In this document: in pieces, positions 42,350 through 54,328 of the stretch | Layout: every line of letters begins with the position of its first letter | Position numbering within the stretch: the first letter of the stretch is position 1 | From: Arctopsyche grandis | Taxonomy: Eukaryota; Arthropoda; Insecta; Trichoptera; Hydropsychidae | Assembly: GCF_051622035.1 (NCBI RefSeq) | Contig: NC_135362.1 | Coordinates: 22,219,001-22,283,000 of the forward strand | DNA length: 64,000 bases | Reading direction: 5' to 3' | Position numbers and translations under genes: made by a program | Notes under the pieces: model-generated | The model's input: only the letters and a program-made list of their open reading frames with translations | Told to the model about the DNA's origin: nothing | Database searches by the model: none

Positions 42350-43045
42350 TTTGCCTTCTAGGGCTTCGCCCTCGGCGCCCCCCTGAGCCTTTGCCTTCTA
42401 GGGCTTCGCCCCTCCACGCCCCATGAGCAATTGCCGTTTAGGGCTTCGCCCCCCTTAGTTAATGCCTTTTAGGGCTTCGCCCCTCCGCACCCCCATGATT
42501 AAATGCCGTCTAGGGCTTCGCCCCCCTTAGTTAATGCCTTTTAGGGCTTCGCCCCCCGCGCCCCCAAGATTAATTGCCGTTTAGGGCTTCGCCCCCCTTA
42601 GTTAATGCCTTTTAGGGCTTCGCCCCTCCGCGCCCCCATGATTAAATGCCGTCTAAGGCTTCGCTCCCATGATCAGTTGCCTTTTAGGGCTTCGCCCCCC
42701 ACGCCCCCAAGATTAATTGCCGTTTAGGGCTTCGCCCCCCTTAGTTAATGCCTTTTAGGGCTTCGCCCCTCCGCGCCCCCATGATTAAATGCCGTCTAAG
42801 GCTTCGCCCCCATGATCAGTTGCCTTTTAGGGCTTCGCCCCCCGCGCCCCCAAGATTAATTGCCGTTTAGGGCTTCGCCCCCCTTAGTTAATGCCTTTTA
42901 GGGCTTCGCCCCTCCGCGCCCCCATGATTAAATGCCGTCTAAGGCTTCGCCCCCATGATCAGTTGCCTTTTAGGGCTTCGCCCCTCCGCGCCCCCATGAT
43001 TAATTGCCGTCTAGGGCTTCGCCCCCCTTAGTTAATGCCTATTAG
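42350..43045. repeat. GC-rich higher-order tandem array of GGGCTTCGCCC units
   Basis: Monomers of about 36 bp, each with the quasi-palindrome TAGGGCTTCGCCCC, grouped as 71/72-bp pairs and ~143-bp quadruplets. The marker CTTAGTTAATGCC recurs at 42454, 42526, 42597, 42740, 42883 and 43027, i.e. at steps of 72, 71, 143, 143 and 144. The array is far richer in G+C than its surroundings. Confidence 0.95.
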
Positions 43046-43345
43046 GGCTTGCGCCCCATGAGGCTGGGCCCCCCGGGCCCCCTTCGGGGCCCCACGGGGC
43101 TGCGCCCCTTGTGGCGCCCCCTTTTGAGCCCCATGGGGCTGCGCCCCATGAGGCTGGGCCCCCCCGGGGCCCCACGGGGCTGCGCCCCTCGTGGCGCCCC
43201 CTTTTGAGCCCCATGGGACTGCGCCCCTTGTGGCGCCCCCTTTTGAGCCCCATGGGGCTGCGCCCCATGAGGCTGGGGCCCCACGGGGCTGCGCCCCTTG
43301 TGGCGCCCCTGGCGGGGCCCCATGAAGCTACTCGCCTTGCGCCCC
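43046..43345. repeat. Second tandem array of GGGGCTGCGCCCC units
   Basis: Directly adjoining array of about 40-bp units built on TGGGGCTGCGCCCC and TTTTGAGCCCCAT; the marker CTTTTGAG recurs at 43121, 43201 and 43240. Each core is again a short GC hairpin. It produces long open frames on both strands that are not genes. Confidence 0.9.
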
Positions 43346-44507
43346 CGCGGGGGTGAATCCATTGAAACGAAAAAAACAAATCGGCGCCCATGGATCGAAA
43401 AAAAAAAAATCGAATCACGTGTTCGATGACGTCACCGATCTACGGACGAAGACGACGACGACGACCAAGGATATTTACATACATACAAAGTCTCTTTCCA
43501 AATTATAGATTAGATTTTTACATAGATACAACGTGAAGCTACGAAGCAGTTATTTAACCTAAAATTGAATTTGATAAAATTATTTATATTCGATAAAAGT
43601 TGAGCATTTTATCACGCAGTTTATTTCATTTCTTTCATTACCGGTTCATCGGTTTTTACTGGTAAATGAAAAAATAAATCAATGTGGATTAGATAACTGT
43701 ATGTGGTTACTTTTCCTAAAACTTATATTGAATCGTAAATAATTAAAAATAAATATCAGGTGAATAATGTCAGATAAATACACAAAGTCCATTCGTAATC
43801 TAATATATAATTTCGAAAGAGACTTTGTAAGTTTGTATCTTTGGTTGGGAAATAAAGTTTCTATGACGACAATTCAATTGGTTGAATATTACATTTTTTT
43901 CTATTCAAATAAATTGAATAAATAAATAACCTTAGAATAAAAAAAAGTTTTTTAAAAACATTCTATAATTTGGATATATAATTATTATTTTGAATAAAAA
44001 CAATAATTTTATTTTACTACCGCCATCTATGTTTAAAACTAATAAACAAACGATGGATAAATGTCAACGACTATCTCGCCGGGCAGATATCAAACGCGTC
44101 TTACACCCATTTACTTATATTGCTGACCAAAATGAGCAATATGGCAAAGTTTGAAAACGATCGGATAAGAGGCAAACTTTTTCCTGAATTGTAATCTTAA
44201 GTGAAACGTAAAAGGAGGTATGTAAAAAACAAATGAATATTTACTATTATATTCGAAATTTTTACGCTGTTTATATTACAAATACTGAGCGAAGCCGGGT
44301 AAAACAACTAGTAATCAATAATTATAATTGAAACAAAGGTCTGTCCACATTTATTACGACTTGGTTGGTCTGTGTTGCCACTCAGCATCCATCAGTGTGG
44401 CCACTCTTAGGAATGCATCAGTAGTGTGTTACAAGAGAACTGTCAAACTGACAAGGCTCGCTGCTCGCTACAAGTTATTATAATGAGTACCAATGAGCAT
44501 AGATTCG

Positions 44508-44634
44508 CGGACAAGTTGCTTTTGCTCACAAAAAATGGTTCACTATTGTCGACTTCTTTTTGCTCTCTTGCTTTGTAGGACAATAGTAATTGACAATATT
44601 GAACCATTTTTTGTGGGCAAAAGCAACTTGTCCG
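44508..44634. repeat. Fold-back with 35-bp arms
   Basis: Left arm 44508-44542 and right arm 44600-44634 are near-perfect reverse complements (CGGACAAGTTGCTTTTGC...; about one or two mismatches), separated by a 57-bp spacer that has its own short inverted CTATTGTC / GACAATAG. Confidence 0.85.
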
Positions 44635-45984
44635 CCGATTTCTGCTAATGAGCAACATGCTACCACTGTACATAACAATACCTACATATGTATGTTTTAA
44701 ACACAAAATAAATATGATGAGTTACTGCTTTGCATACATCCTCTTCATCGCGATCAAAATTTTAGTCATTTTTGACTGAAAATATAAAAATTCCAGACTA
44801 CCTTATCCACAATACGCAATTTCAATAAATTTTTAATACAATATTATGCCTGTATATTTACATAATTCGCGATAAATTAATTTCCGATAGTTAACGATGG
44901 CGAAATTTTGACGATTTACTGGTAAATCGTAATGTAATCCCTAGTGAGTAGTCTGCTTTGGGTATGAGTAATGGAATTGGATTATGAGACAGAAAATGAG
45001 GAGAAAGAGGATATGAATAGAAGGAAGAAGAGATGTCGACTTTTTTTGGTAAATGGGAAAAGTTTTCAGAGAACACACATAAAGTTTGGAAAGCGTCGTC
45101 ATAAGTGCAACTTTTTCCATAGCTCTTTTCAAACCTTGTTTTCGACTACGCTGCAGCAAAAAACCGCATAATATAATACATACATACTTGGAATGATAAA
45201 AAAAATCTAGAGCAGAAGTAACGTTTTGAATATGACCACAATATGCCAAGTTGTCAACGCATACGCGCTAGCAAATACTGTTTAACTTCTGAGAAGCAGA
45301 ACGTGGAGAGTCATTGTGTTATCGGGCCGTAATCCGGTAAAATTCGTTTAAATTTACGCTTCATCTACTTTCGTGCCTAATTTCACTGAAACAATGCAGC
45401 CTAATCGCAAGACCGGGCAAATATGCAAAGTCGAGCACGAATTTGGCATTGCGCAATGAGGTACGAGTTGCGATACCGTTCACGCTAGGTGCATATGTAC
45501 ATACCCAAGATAAACCGAGAGGGAAGCAGCTCAGTCGAAAGAGATTCAGATATGCTAATGGTTAATGAGAACTATACTCGAGGATCACGACTCGACGAGG
45601 ATGATACCTACCATGGATCAGGGTATTTGACTTTTTAGCCTTTGCCAATTCGGTTTGTGCCGCCGACGACACATTAAGAGCGGTTACTGACTAAACTGCC
45701 AATTTAACTGTGCTGAAATAAAATGCAAATTACCCGTAAGTATAGAGTGGCTGTTCGTTTAACGTCAATGTAATAAGTTATGACCGAGGGTTAGAGAGCG
45801 TAATTTTAGAAAGGAACGAGACCCAAACATTAAATATAATATTTTAGCCAAAATTTAGAAAGCTACGATTTAATAATTTGACCTTTGGACCTTTCGATAC
45901 TACATAGAAGTGTGAGTATAGGGTTTTAGACATACTATCCATAGTCTATGTATACGACACATATGTACATCTTTAAATGTAAAA
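44635..45984. other. Non-coding DNA, presumed frizzled intron
   Basis: No gene recognised. The overlapping short frames at 44891-45249 lack homology. Confidence 0.35.
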
Positions 45985-46130
45985 GATACACGCGGCGTGT
46001 GTTTTTTTTTTTAAAAAGTTCAGCATGTGCAAAAAAATGTTGGCACGTCTAATCTGTACTATCGCGACCCTTCATAAAACTCACCCCCTGGAATGTTTTT
46101 GGTGATATTGTATTACATTCTCTGACGGAC
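45985..46130 (+). mobile_element. MITE fragment, GGCGAAAAYAC family
   Basis: Shares ACGCGGC(G/A)(T/C)GT, a T-run, GTTCAGCATG(T)GCAAAAA and CACCCCCTGGAATGTTTTTG with the full copy at 26542-26870. Ends are not preserved. Confidence 0.5.
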
Positions 46131-47700
46131 TTAGACAGTGCCATTTAAATTTGGGAGCACCTAACTTTTCATGGCGATCGACTTGTAATAAGAATTATGA
46201 AAAACATTTTGTTGTTGTTTTTTATAGTTTTTAAAAGATAAATATATTCATAAATTTCTTTTAAATATGAGTATTTTTCCGGATTCAATACACTTCGATT
46301 GTGTCAACGTATCGTCATTTTGCAATTAAATCAACTGTAATTCTAAATTCTTACATCCATTGAAAAAATCATTGTGATTGAATTATAATCCTTGAAAATC
46401 ATTGCATTATAATCCTTTGTCGCAATCATAAATGATCTTATTTCAGACATTAGCTCCGAAAAAACTAACAAAAACATATATTTACTCAAATACCTTACTT
46501 AATTGTGCATTCGACTAATAATTTAAAGGAAGGAACAATTAAATAATTTAAAATTTTGTTCTCCGAAATGCTTTAATTCCTATAAAACTCATAATTTCTA
46601 TACATTTTATTTTAAAATATGGGAATCATTATTATTGTCAAAATTCACAATATTAAGAACGATCAAATGTTGCTTCGTGATCTACCGGTTGGGAGCCCTT
46701 GCCCTATGCCATGAGGATCGACCCCTAGCAGTTATAGTTCCTTCACGTCTAACGTTATATGTTTGTGCCTTAGAGCACAAAAAGGGAAGGAGGAGTGATA
46801 AATATAAAGGATATGTTGGTAAAATGTCATACAATCGTTCAAATGTCACCATTGTAACAAAAAGTACAAAAAAAAAATCGGTATATATTTAATCAAAAAC
46901 TTTTCACAGATAGCGTATCGTATTTTTTAGAACAGTGCGAGTAAAACTAATTTAGTTGAAATTGTATTTGAACTTTCATACCAAGCTACTGATAGGGCTC
47001 AAATGAAATAAATCTTACACATTAAAACGACACACCTACGAAAAACAGTATACTAATAATTATAATTTATTAACCCGAGAATTCTTTCACCACTCTCCCT
47101 TGAGATCAGTGACGGGATTAGTTGCCGTTCCAGGTCATTCCCCCCACATCTAAAAAACAACACAAATCATCACACATGTACACGAATATGTATGTATTTT
47201 CAATATGCAATAACTACTGTTAGTTTCGATGGTATAGCAGTGTTTGAACTACAGTAAGGCATAACCAGTTATTAAATGTGTGCTATTTTTAAAGCACTTC
47301 GCTATCTCCTATAGACAATACTTCTTATAAATACTACCCACATAGAATCACACAACTAGACAAAGGTCACTGCAAAATGACAATCGAACAGATTGCAATT
47401 TCTACTCGAAACACGCAGATAGTTCACGTGGGCGAGACCATCAGTCATCTCCAACCGGTAAGCAGATTCTCACATAAATAATCAACGATTGGAAACATCG
47501 CAACGTCCAAGCCGATTCATCACTTCACACACTAACTAGTGGCACTGTAAAATTATACACACATGTGAGCGGGGAGGAACACACAAAAAAGCAGATAAAT
47601 TCAACTCCACGATAATAAATGATAGTTTTCAGCGAGGCGGAGTTATCGCTAGGTGGGTGCGTCTCGTGGATTCGAAACGAATATTCACGGTATGATAATT
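46131..47700. other. Non-coding DNA with unclassified repeat-like segment
   Basis: 46660-46800 and 47090-47160 (CACTCTCCCTTGAGATCAGTG; GCCGTTCCAGGTCATTCC) look like fragments of an LTR-type or other retroelement, but no family could be assigned. No gene recognised. Confidence 0.3.
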
Positions 47701-47705
47701 GTATC

Positions 47706-47805
47706 AGATTGGACCAGTGGGCAGAGAGACGTTATCTTTTCCGAGTATCGGGTTCGAATCGCGGTCTAAAAGTCGTCCCGGAGAGTTGCATTCGAACCCG
47801 CTACC
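47706..47805. repeat. Pair of opposed tRNA-like B boxes
   Basis: On the plus strand, GGACCAGTGGGCAGAGAGAC (A-box-like) is followed by GGGTTCGAATCGCG (B-box-like) at 47749. On the minus strand, GCGGTAGCGGGTTCGAATGC is centred on 47795. Neither folds into a full cloverleaf with matched acceptor and T stems, so these are more likely SINE heads or decayed tRNA-derived sequences than tRNA genes. Confidence 0.4.
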
Positions 47806-49009
47806 GCAACCGACCGGTCCGTTGCATTTGCCTATGAGACGTTGATATCAATTACGGCATTTTGTATCTCGACGTGAGAACTAGAGAGGTATGCAATCCA
47901 ATACGTACAGAGTGTGGTTATTCTTTTTCGCAATCGAAGAGTCTATCTGTAATCATGTGCGTGAGTATCGTATGATATTAGCCGTAGTCGTGCGATAGGA
48001 GTTAATAGGTCATGCACAGAGACATACCGATCACCTGGATACTTGGGGCGTTGACCCAAAGCTCCAAGTGTGACGATGAGAGAAGTGGATGTTGGAAATC
48101 CATATACACAATACACAGTCGAGACAATGTGCACCGCAATTGGAAGCAGTTTGGCAAAAATAATTTTTGACTTTGGTTTTGATTTGGATTGTTTTTGAAG
48201 AACTTCAAATATGTCGTATTGTATCATTGGATGATTCAAATGGTAACGTATAATTTTCGAATTAACTGGATATAGAAAAGTTCATTTGTGACACACATGG
48301 TTATTAATTGTTTGACTGTTGGTCTAAAATATTAATGAATTTCGTTCTATTATATATCAGCCAAGTATCTGAAGTTTTCCCGATAAAGCTTGAATATATT
48401 TGGATTAGTAAATTCTTAAGAAAATATTGATTTTTTTGACGAATCGCGTTATACATAAATTCCACTAAGAAAAAAATTATGAAATATTATTTGGACCCAT
48501 GATTAAGTGCGAGATAAGCTATTATAACGTAGCTGTAGAGCATTGAACTATGAACTTAAGTATTCATAATAATAAAAATGTATTCAAATTTAAGTAGATT
48601 TGTTTGCTAGTAAAATCCAGTAAAAATCCTATAATATATTTAACTACTGCAATGGGGCTGATTCCAATAATTCGTTAAATGAATTTTTCGTTTCTATAAT
48701 TTGTCATCAATTTTGAATACGATTAATTATTTTATGTTTATTACAGCGAAATGCATATGTATATATGTATTTATTTAATTCATTTCAATTAATTAAACAT
48801 TTTTCATATGCTACTAGTACCAAGCCGACGAGACAAGTATAGAAATGGAGAGTTCATTAAACGAGAATTAATGTTTCGCAGAGGACCCTTGACTAATGGT
48901 AAGAACAGACTCAAAAGTGCATACCGGAACGCGTACGTGGACTCTAGATGTGAGAGGTATATATTGATGTAATTAGTAATTCGAATAATATTATTATTTC
49001 GACAAGTGT
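47806..49009. other. Non-coding DNA, presumed frizzled intron
   Basis: AT-rich, no recognised features beyond short simple repeats. Confidence 0.35.
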
Positions 49010-49230
49010 CTCCATGATTATTTCTACATTTCTTCAAATATCAAAATCACCGTTATCGATCACTGTCAATACGAGTGTGAAATATTACAAAAAAAAAATA
49101 AACACTCCAGGCTTGTGAAGGAACGTGGCGGTACATATTTGGTACACCGGAGTATGCCTAGCGGATATTTTTGCATGCGCAAAACTATCTAAAAAAAACA
49201 AAACACGTGCCGCGCACCTCTCTGTGTGTC
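49010..49230 (-). mobile_element. MITE fragment, GGCGAAAAYAC family (inverted)
   Basis: ACATTTCTTCAAATAT, ACCGTTATCGATCACTGTCA, ACACTCCAGG, GCATGCGCAAAACTATCTAA and GTGCCGCGCACCTCTC match the internal order of the family on mixed strands, as expected for an inverted or rearranged copy. Confidence 0.5.
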
Positions 49231-50814
49231 TTTACTTTAATTCTAATATCTTGTTTTATCTATGGAATTTTCACCTTCCTTATTACCGTATTTTTCACTA
49301 AATATTGAATCGATATTGCATTTTACTGCCGTTACTAATTTTGACCATTGTTATTTGAATTGCGGCGATGAAAATTTAGAAATGTGCTTTTAACGATATC
49401 AAAAGATGAGCATATTTCATTGAACGCAGTGTTTAATATTTCCGTCATCAATAACGCATTTAACCGCTGAAGGTATTTTACAAGGGATTTGCTATTATTT
49501 ATCCCGTTATCAAATAGCGCAAGATTATAGGAATCGACATCGTGGCGAATAAGGTAATGTCCACAGGGACTGCTCTTATTAACGGCTGTTTTATATAAAT
49601 TGCACCTGTATGTATAATTGTTACGGCTTTAATACGACAAAGATATCAAGGACTTCACATTCCATGCTAGGTTTACTTTAAATATGGTTGTATGTATTTC
49701 AAAGTTACCAAACCGAAGCCATTCATTACCGATCAAATTTTTTATGCCAACGGCATGATTGAGTTTAACGATCATTTTGCCAATTAAAACGCAACCTTCT
49801 GGGTGTGACGACTTAATAGCAAAGAGCACCCGAGAGCCGTTATAATGGAGAAATATCGGAATCAATCATGATGTATTTGATGTAGAAAATCCGTCTAATG
49901 ACCGCGGTATGATATAATTCGTCATTTTTTTTCTTCTAAATCGCAATGACTTTGAACTCGAACCGACACTATGTCTGGCTCTTGGTCCATATCGAGAGTA
50001 ACAGTTGTGAATTGGTCTCTAACAACGCCTTAATACAATTGCACGTTATGTATATGTAATTATAGATAAGTAGTTCGTTTTCTCGGATCGTGCTATTCAT
50101 TAGCGGCTTCTGGCGACTTTGGCGAACGGTGTTTTTACCCTGAGGCGAAGAGGGTATGACCGGTCGAAGGTGTTGCGACGGTCAATTGCAAGATTGATTG
50201 AGCTGTCGGCAATGATGATGATGATCGGGTACCGTTATCGGAGCCTGTCGTTGTACTCACCGATTCCTGGGTTTATAAGGAGGACTTTATATAGAGCTCG
50301 AAAGAAGTGAAACAACATATAACCGGTCAAGTGGTAGAAGTCGATATGTCGCACGAGACTTCTTTTTTTATCCCCCCCCCCCCCCCTCCCTCCTGTCAGA
50401 CAGGCTTCGATACTCTGTCGAGATTGTGTGTAGGAACCGGGAGATGTTATAGTGTAAAATGTTGTGGAAGATAAGTGTGCACTTTCGGAGAGTGGAAGAT
50501 TGATGAACTTTTGCGAATACTGAAAACAGGTTGTGTGTGTCGATGATGTTCTACGGTGTATTGTCAATTTTAACACTGACACATTGACAGTTTGAAATGG
50601 CAACATGATAATTATTTTTTGTTATAATTGCTTACTTTTACTGAACGATCCAAATATATGTACATACAAGCACTTTTTTTCGGTCAGTTATTTGGTAGCA
50701 GTGTTGGCGGTGACTTGAAATCATCGACAATGGTGCTGATTCAACATTCCATTGCAGCTCTTTCAGGGGAATTGGGAGTTGATTATGCTGATAAACATAC
50801 GAAAAATTTATCCA
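49231..50814. other. Non-coding DNA, presumed frizzled intron
   Basis: Includes a moderately GC-richer segment at 50100-50260 with a TGATGA microsatellite and a poly-C run at about 50372-50386. No exon recognised. Confidence 0.35.
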
Positions 50815-51245
50815 GCAGTATGGATCGGTGGTTGCGTTTATGTTTAGCACCGAGAGGTTACCGGATTCGATCTCGTGCTAATCTTTAATACTGCTGGTTT
50901 AATACTCCAAGTCGATCTATTCCTTACAGAGTTTGACAATTTATCTGATTTCATTGTTGAAACGGTTCCTCCATCAAATTGCCAAAAAAATCCTACCCGC
51001 TGTCACAAATATCTGAATTTGATTTATGTACAATATGCAAAAAATTATGTACAAGTCTAAACCCATAGATGTCTCTATGGATTAATTAATTAATTAATTT
51101 CGTGTTCTTCAGTCTCTCGAAATACAGCGATTTATGAAATAAAAAATATTGCAATGTTTGTAATTAATTGTCTAGGAAGTCGCAATGGGTTCACCTGTTA
51201 GGCTTTCTTGGCATTTATCTACATATGTAAAATAAATAAATAAAA
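50815..51245 (+). mobile_element. tRNA-derived SINE, near full length
   Basis: Head with A-box-like GGATCGGTGGTTGCG and B-box-like GAGGTTACCGGATTCGATC, then CAGAGTTTGACAATTTATCT, TTGTTGAAACGGTTCCTCC, CATAGATGTCTCTATGG, and the 3' block TTCACCTGTTAGGCTTTCTT followed by an AAATAAATAAATAAAA tail. The 3' end is shared with the copy at 63250-63696. Confidence 0.85.
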
Positions 51246-53708
51246 TCTAATGATCAAATTAATTTTCAGAAAGCACTTAGAAGGTATTTAAACTTTAAAA
51301 AAATTAGTATAATCAACGAATTTCCAATGTTAAGAGATAATAACACATATTGTCATTCATCAAAAGTTGTAATTTTAACTTTTCATGCGAAACTTTGAAT
51401 CCTTGTGAAAAAAGTGGGGCGAATTTAACTGCTCACTCACCGGCGATTGCTAATTCGTTTCGGTTCTCAAAATGCGTTACGCGATTCAATTGTGGGTTTT
51501 TTTTCTTCTGAAAGAAGCGCTAGATAGTTTATCTTATTTGCTTTATTAAAGTTTTTATTGGTATTATATAAAGCGTATATTATATTTTCAAGCACATTTC
51601 CAACTTGGTACAATTACATATGTGAAATATTAATCATCAATTGGTGACGAATATACACACTGTCATTGAAGGGGTGATATAGCGATGTTAGTAAATATTT
51701 CAGATAAGGAAAGGTGTAAGTAAAATGTATTGTACGTATAATACAATTACGTTGTTGTAACGAATTGGACTTTTTAATAAAAATGATTTATCAGTAAGAA
51801 TACCTAATCATGATGTAACATACATATGTATAATACTTTACGTATGTATGATAAAAATGCAGACATTTGAGAACCCATAAAACGTACGAAAACAATAAAA
51901 AAAATAGAAAAGAAAATATGTATAATGCAATGACAACCTTATGTTTATAGCATAGAAAGTCGTTGGAATATGTCAAGATACTGATATCGCCAGCTTTCAC
52001 GTGAAAAAACAGAATTTTCACTTATATTTTTTTTATTTATTTATTTTTAGCATAAGCGACGAACAATGGATGTGTCGTTAAAACAATTTTAGTAAATTAT
52101 TTTCTTAAAAAAATCATTAAACTTAACAATTTCCTGCTTTTGTACACACATACTCACATACAATACAAAATTTCATGACTTTCATTCTAAATAATAATAA
52201 AAAAACGAACAGAATTAACGGCGATTTTGGAGAGTCCAGTTCATTGAATTCAAAGTACAGTTTTTGTCGATTCCTCATTATATTATTCAAGTGAAAGAAG
52301 TAAATATAAAAAAAAAAAAATGGAAAGAAAAACGATCGCTGTTCGATTTGTGCTAAAGACGATTTATCAAATAGGAAAACTATAAATATTTCAAACATCC
52401 CTTTTTTTTTAGATTAAATAGGTTCTCAGTTGGATTTAGGGTGTGGGATGATTTGTGTTGTGGGTCGGGCTCGGCCATAATTAAAAACAGTTCAACGACG
52501 CAACATAATTTTATTATTATGTAAATTCGTAAACATGCGAGGGTGTAAGATTGCGTATCAAATGGCCAAAATAAGTTGCGTTTATATTATGTGAACGTTT
52601 ATAATAATAATGCGAGCTGTCACGAAAGCTCGAAAACAAAAATAAAAGGTTCGAGGCATAAGAACTTATCGAGAGCAATTTTGCAAACGCGCGATCGTAA
52701 GATAACAATTTTGGAGTATGTATGTATGTATGTATGTATGTACATATATTAGTTCGGTGAACTTGAAGCCAATTAACTGAGGCTTGAAGATATGAATATG
52801 TAATGTAACCGTTAGTTTTAACGACGTTGAATAGCGTCGCACGAGACAAAAAGATCCAAGATTCTATTATGCTCCAGCATTTTTTCATATCATTAAACTT
52901 CGGGTGTGTGAGATAAGATCTCAGCAGTAGAAAACTGAAAGAATTTCCGTTGACAGTTCAATAATGAAACGTGAAAAGTCGAGCAGATACAATGGACGAC
53001 AGAAAAAATAATAGAAAGTCACTTTGTCGGCAAAAATGGAAGTGTTGCGACGTCCATTTGGACCACTTTTAATTATATATTTATACAGATAGGCAGTAAG
53101 CGATTGAGAAATAGTACCGACAGGTGTTTTACCTCCGAAGGAGTGCAGGTAGTAGGTATCGTGCGCTCGTCGAAAATCATTAAGATAAACCGCATTCGGA
53201 TTGTGCATAATTAGTTACGGATTCAGTGTGTACATGTGTATCGAAAACGAGACAAGGCATCCGGCAACAGAATATGACCGTCATCGATCAATTAAAAAGT
53301 CATCTTTCAGTCAGAGTTTGGACGGTGAGAAAAACCAAATCAAACACAACTGACAACATGGACGGTTAAACTTGAAGCGTGTTTCAAATTCGCGGTTAAA
53401 TTTAACGTGTTTTGCGGTTGTGCGAAACGAATCAATTATTACCTATACACTGCGCGAAATAAACTACGATTAATTAAATACGAATAATTTGTTCTCACGG
53501 TGTGATTACTGTGTAAATATGTGTGTGTAAATTTATACGCTCTGCCTTTTAAATATACACTATCGTGAAGAGGTTGATAATATTTACCAATTACGCATTC
53601 ATCTTTAAATAACTTTTCAAGACTGTAGATTGTACAAAACGGCAATAATTCAATAAATTTGAGTAATAAAGATATAATTTCAGATTATATATAATACAAT
53701 AATAGCAC
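51246..53708. other. Non-coding DNA, presumed frizzled intron
   Basis: AT-rich with (ATGT)n at about 52715-52745. Several short open frames lack homology. No gene recognised. Confidence 0.35.
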
Positions 53709-54328
53709 CAGTGGCGTGCCGTCATTGCACTAGAAAGACTAGGCTAGTCCCCCAATCATTCAGCTAAAATTGAATTACATTACATTCAAATCATTGTCCA
53801 TATAGATATTGTTTACTCGGATTAGCAAAGTTCAGAAACCTGAATCGGCCCTACTTGAGCTAGCGGTAGTGGGAGTGAATTGTTATGGTATGGTCCGCCG
53901 CGTCGTTTGCTTGCACGGACTCGACGCTGTTCCCTTTGTGGTACTGGCGAATTATTGTGTGTAGGCGTTCCATTGAAGACAAAACTTTTTTTAATTTACT
54001 CGTCTCGTTAAGCATTTATGGAATTGTAATTAAGAGTATTCTGATTTGTGTCCATCAAACATCATTCTTAACTATGTTTTTTGTTAAGTTAACACATTTA
54101 AACAAAACTTCTTTGAGTACAAATATGACAAGGGACGATTTCCAGAAAAAATCAGTGCGGAGTGTTGCATTCCGAATCGATTGTTTGCCGTATCATTAAG
54201 AAGATTAAGTTTTGAAGACAAACAAGATGATATTAAGAAACGTAGGCTACTTAGGATATTTTTGTTAACACAAAAATATTTTTTGTCCATACCTAGTCCC
54301 TTATTTTGTAAGTCATGGCACGCTACTG
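53709..54328. mobile_element. hAT-like element with decayed TSD
   Basis: 620 bp with inverted ends CAGTGGCGTGCCGTCA / TCATGGCACGCTACTG and sub-terminal matches (GACTAGGCTAGTCCC, CCTAGTCCCTTATTTTGTAA), typical of hAT elements. The flanking octamers agree at only four positions, so the insertion is old. Short frames inside show no clear transposase. Confidence 0.7.

Larger units (their letters stand above)
42100..44315. mobile_element. TIR element carrying GC-rich tandem arrays
   Basis: A 2.2-kb element bounded by ~47-bp inverted repeats: left ATTACTAGCTGTATTACCCG then GCTTCGCTCAG (42100-42146); the right, at about 44269-44315, is the reverse complement with few changes. Left to right it holds an A-rich TAAAAAAA tract (42170-42350), a GC-rich higher-order array (42350-43045), a second ~40-bp array (43045-43345), the CRE-like TGACGTCA near 43429, a GAC-repeat, and a nested inverted repeat (43487-43833). 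No transposase is encoded; the large minus-strand frame over the second array is a repeat artefact. Its class is undetermined. Confidence 0.75.

Noticed and set aside
42350-43045. CRISPR-like array of short repeats
   Set aside because: The repeats are contiguous tandem units without unique spacers, in a eukaryotic intron-like context.
43032-43418. Gly/Pro/Arg-rich minus-strand frames (and the plus-strand partner) resembling a collagen-like protein
   Set aside because: The period equals the ~40-bp GC tandem unit and all frames are open because the array lacks A/T; there is no independent coding evidence.
47706-47805. Genuine tRNA genes
   Set aside because: The boxes are present but acceptor and T-stem pairing is incomplete, so a tRNA-derived repeat is more likely.
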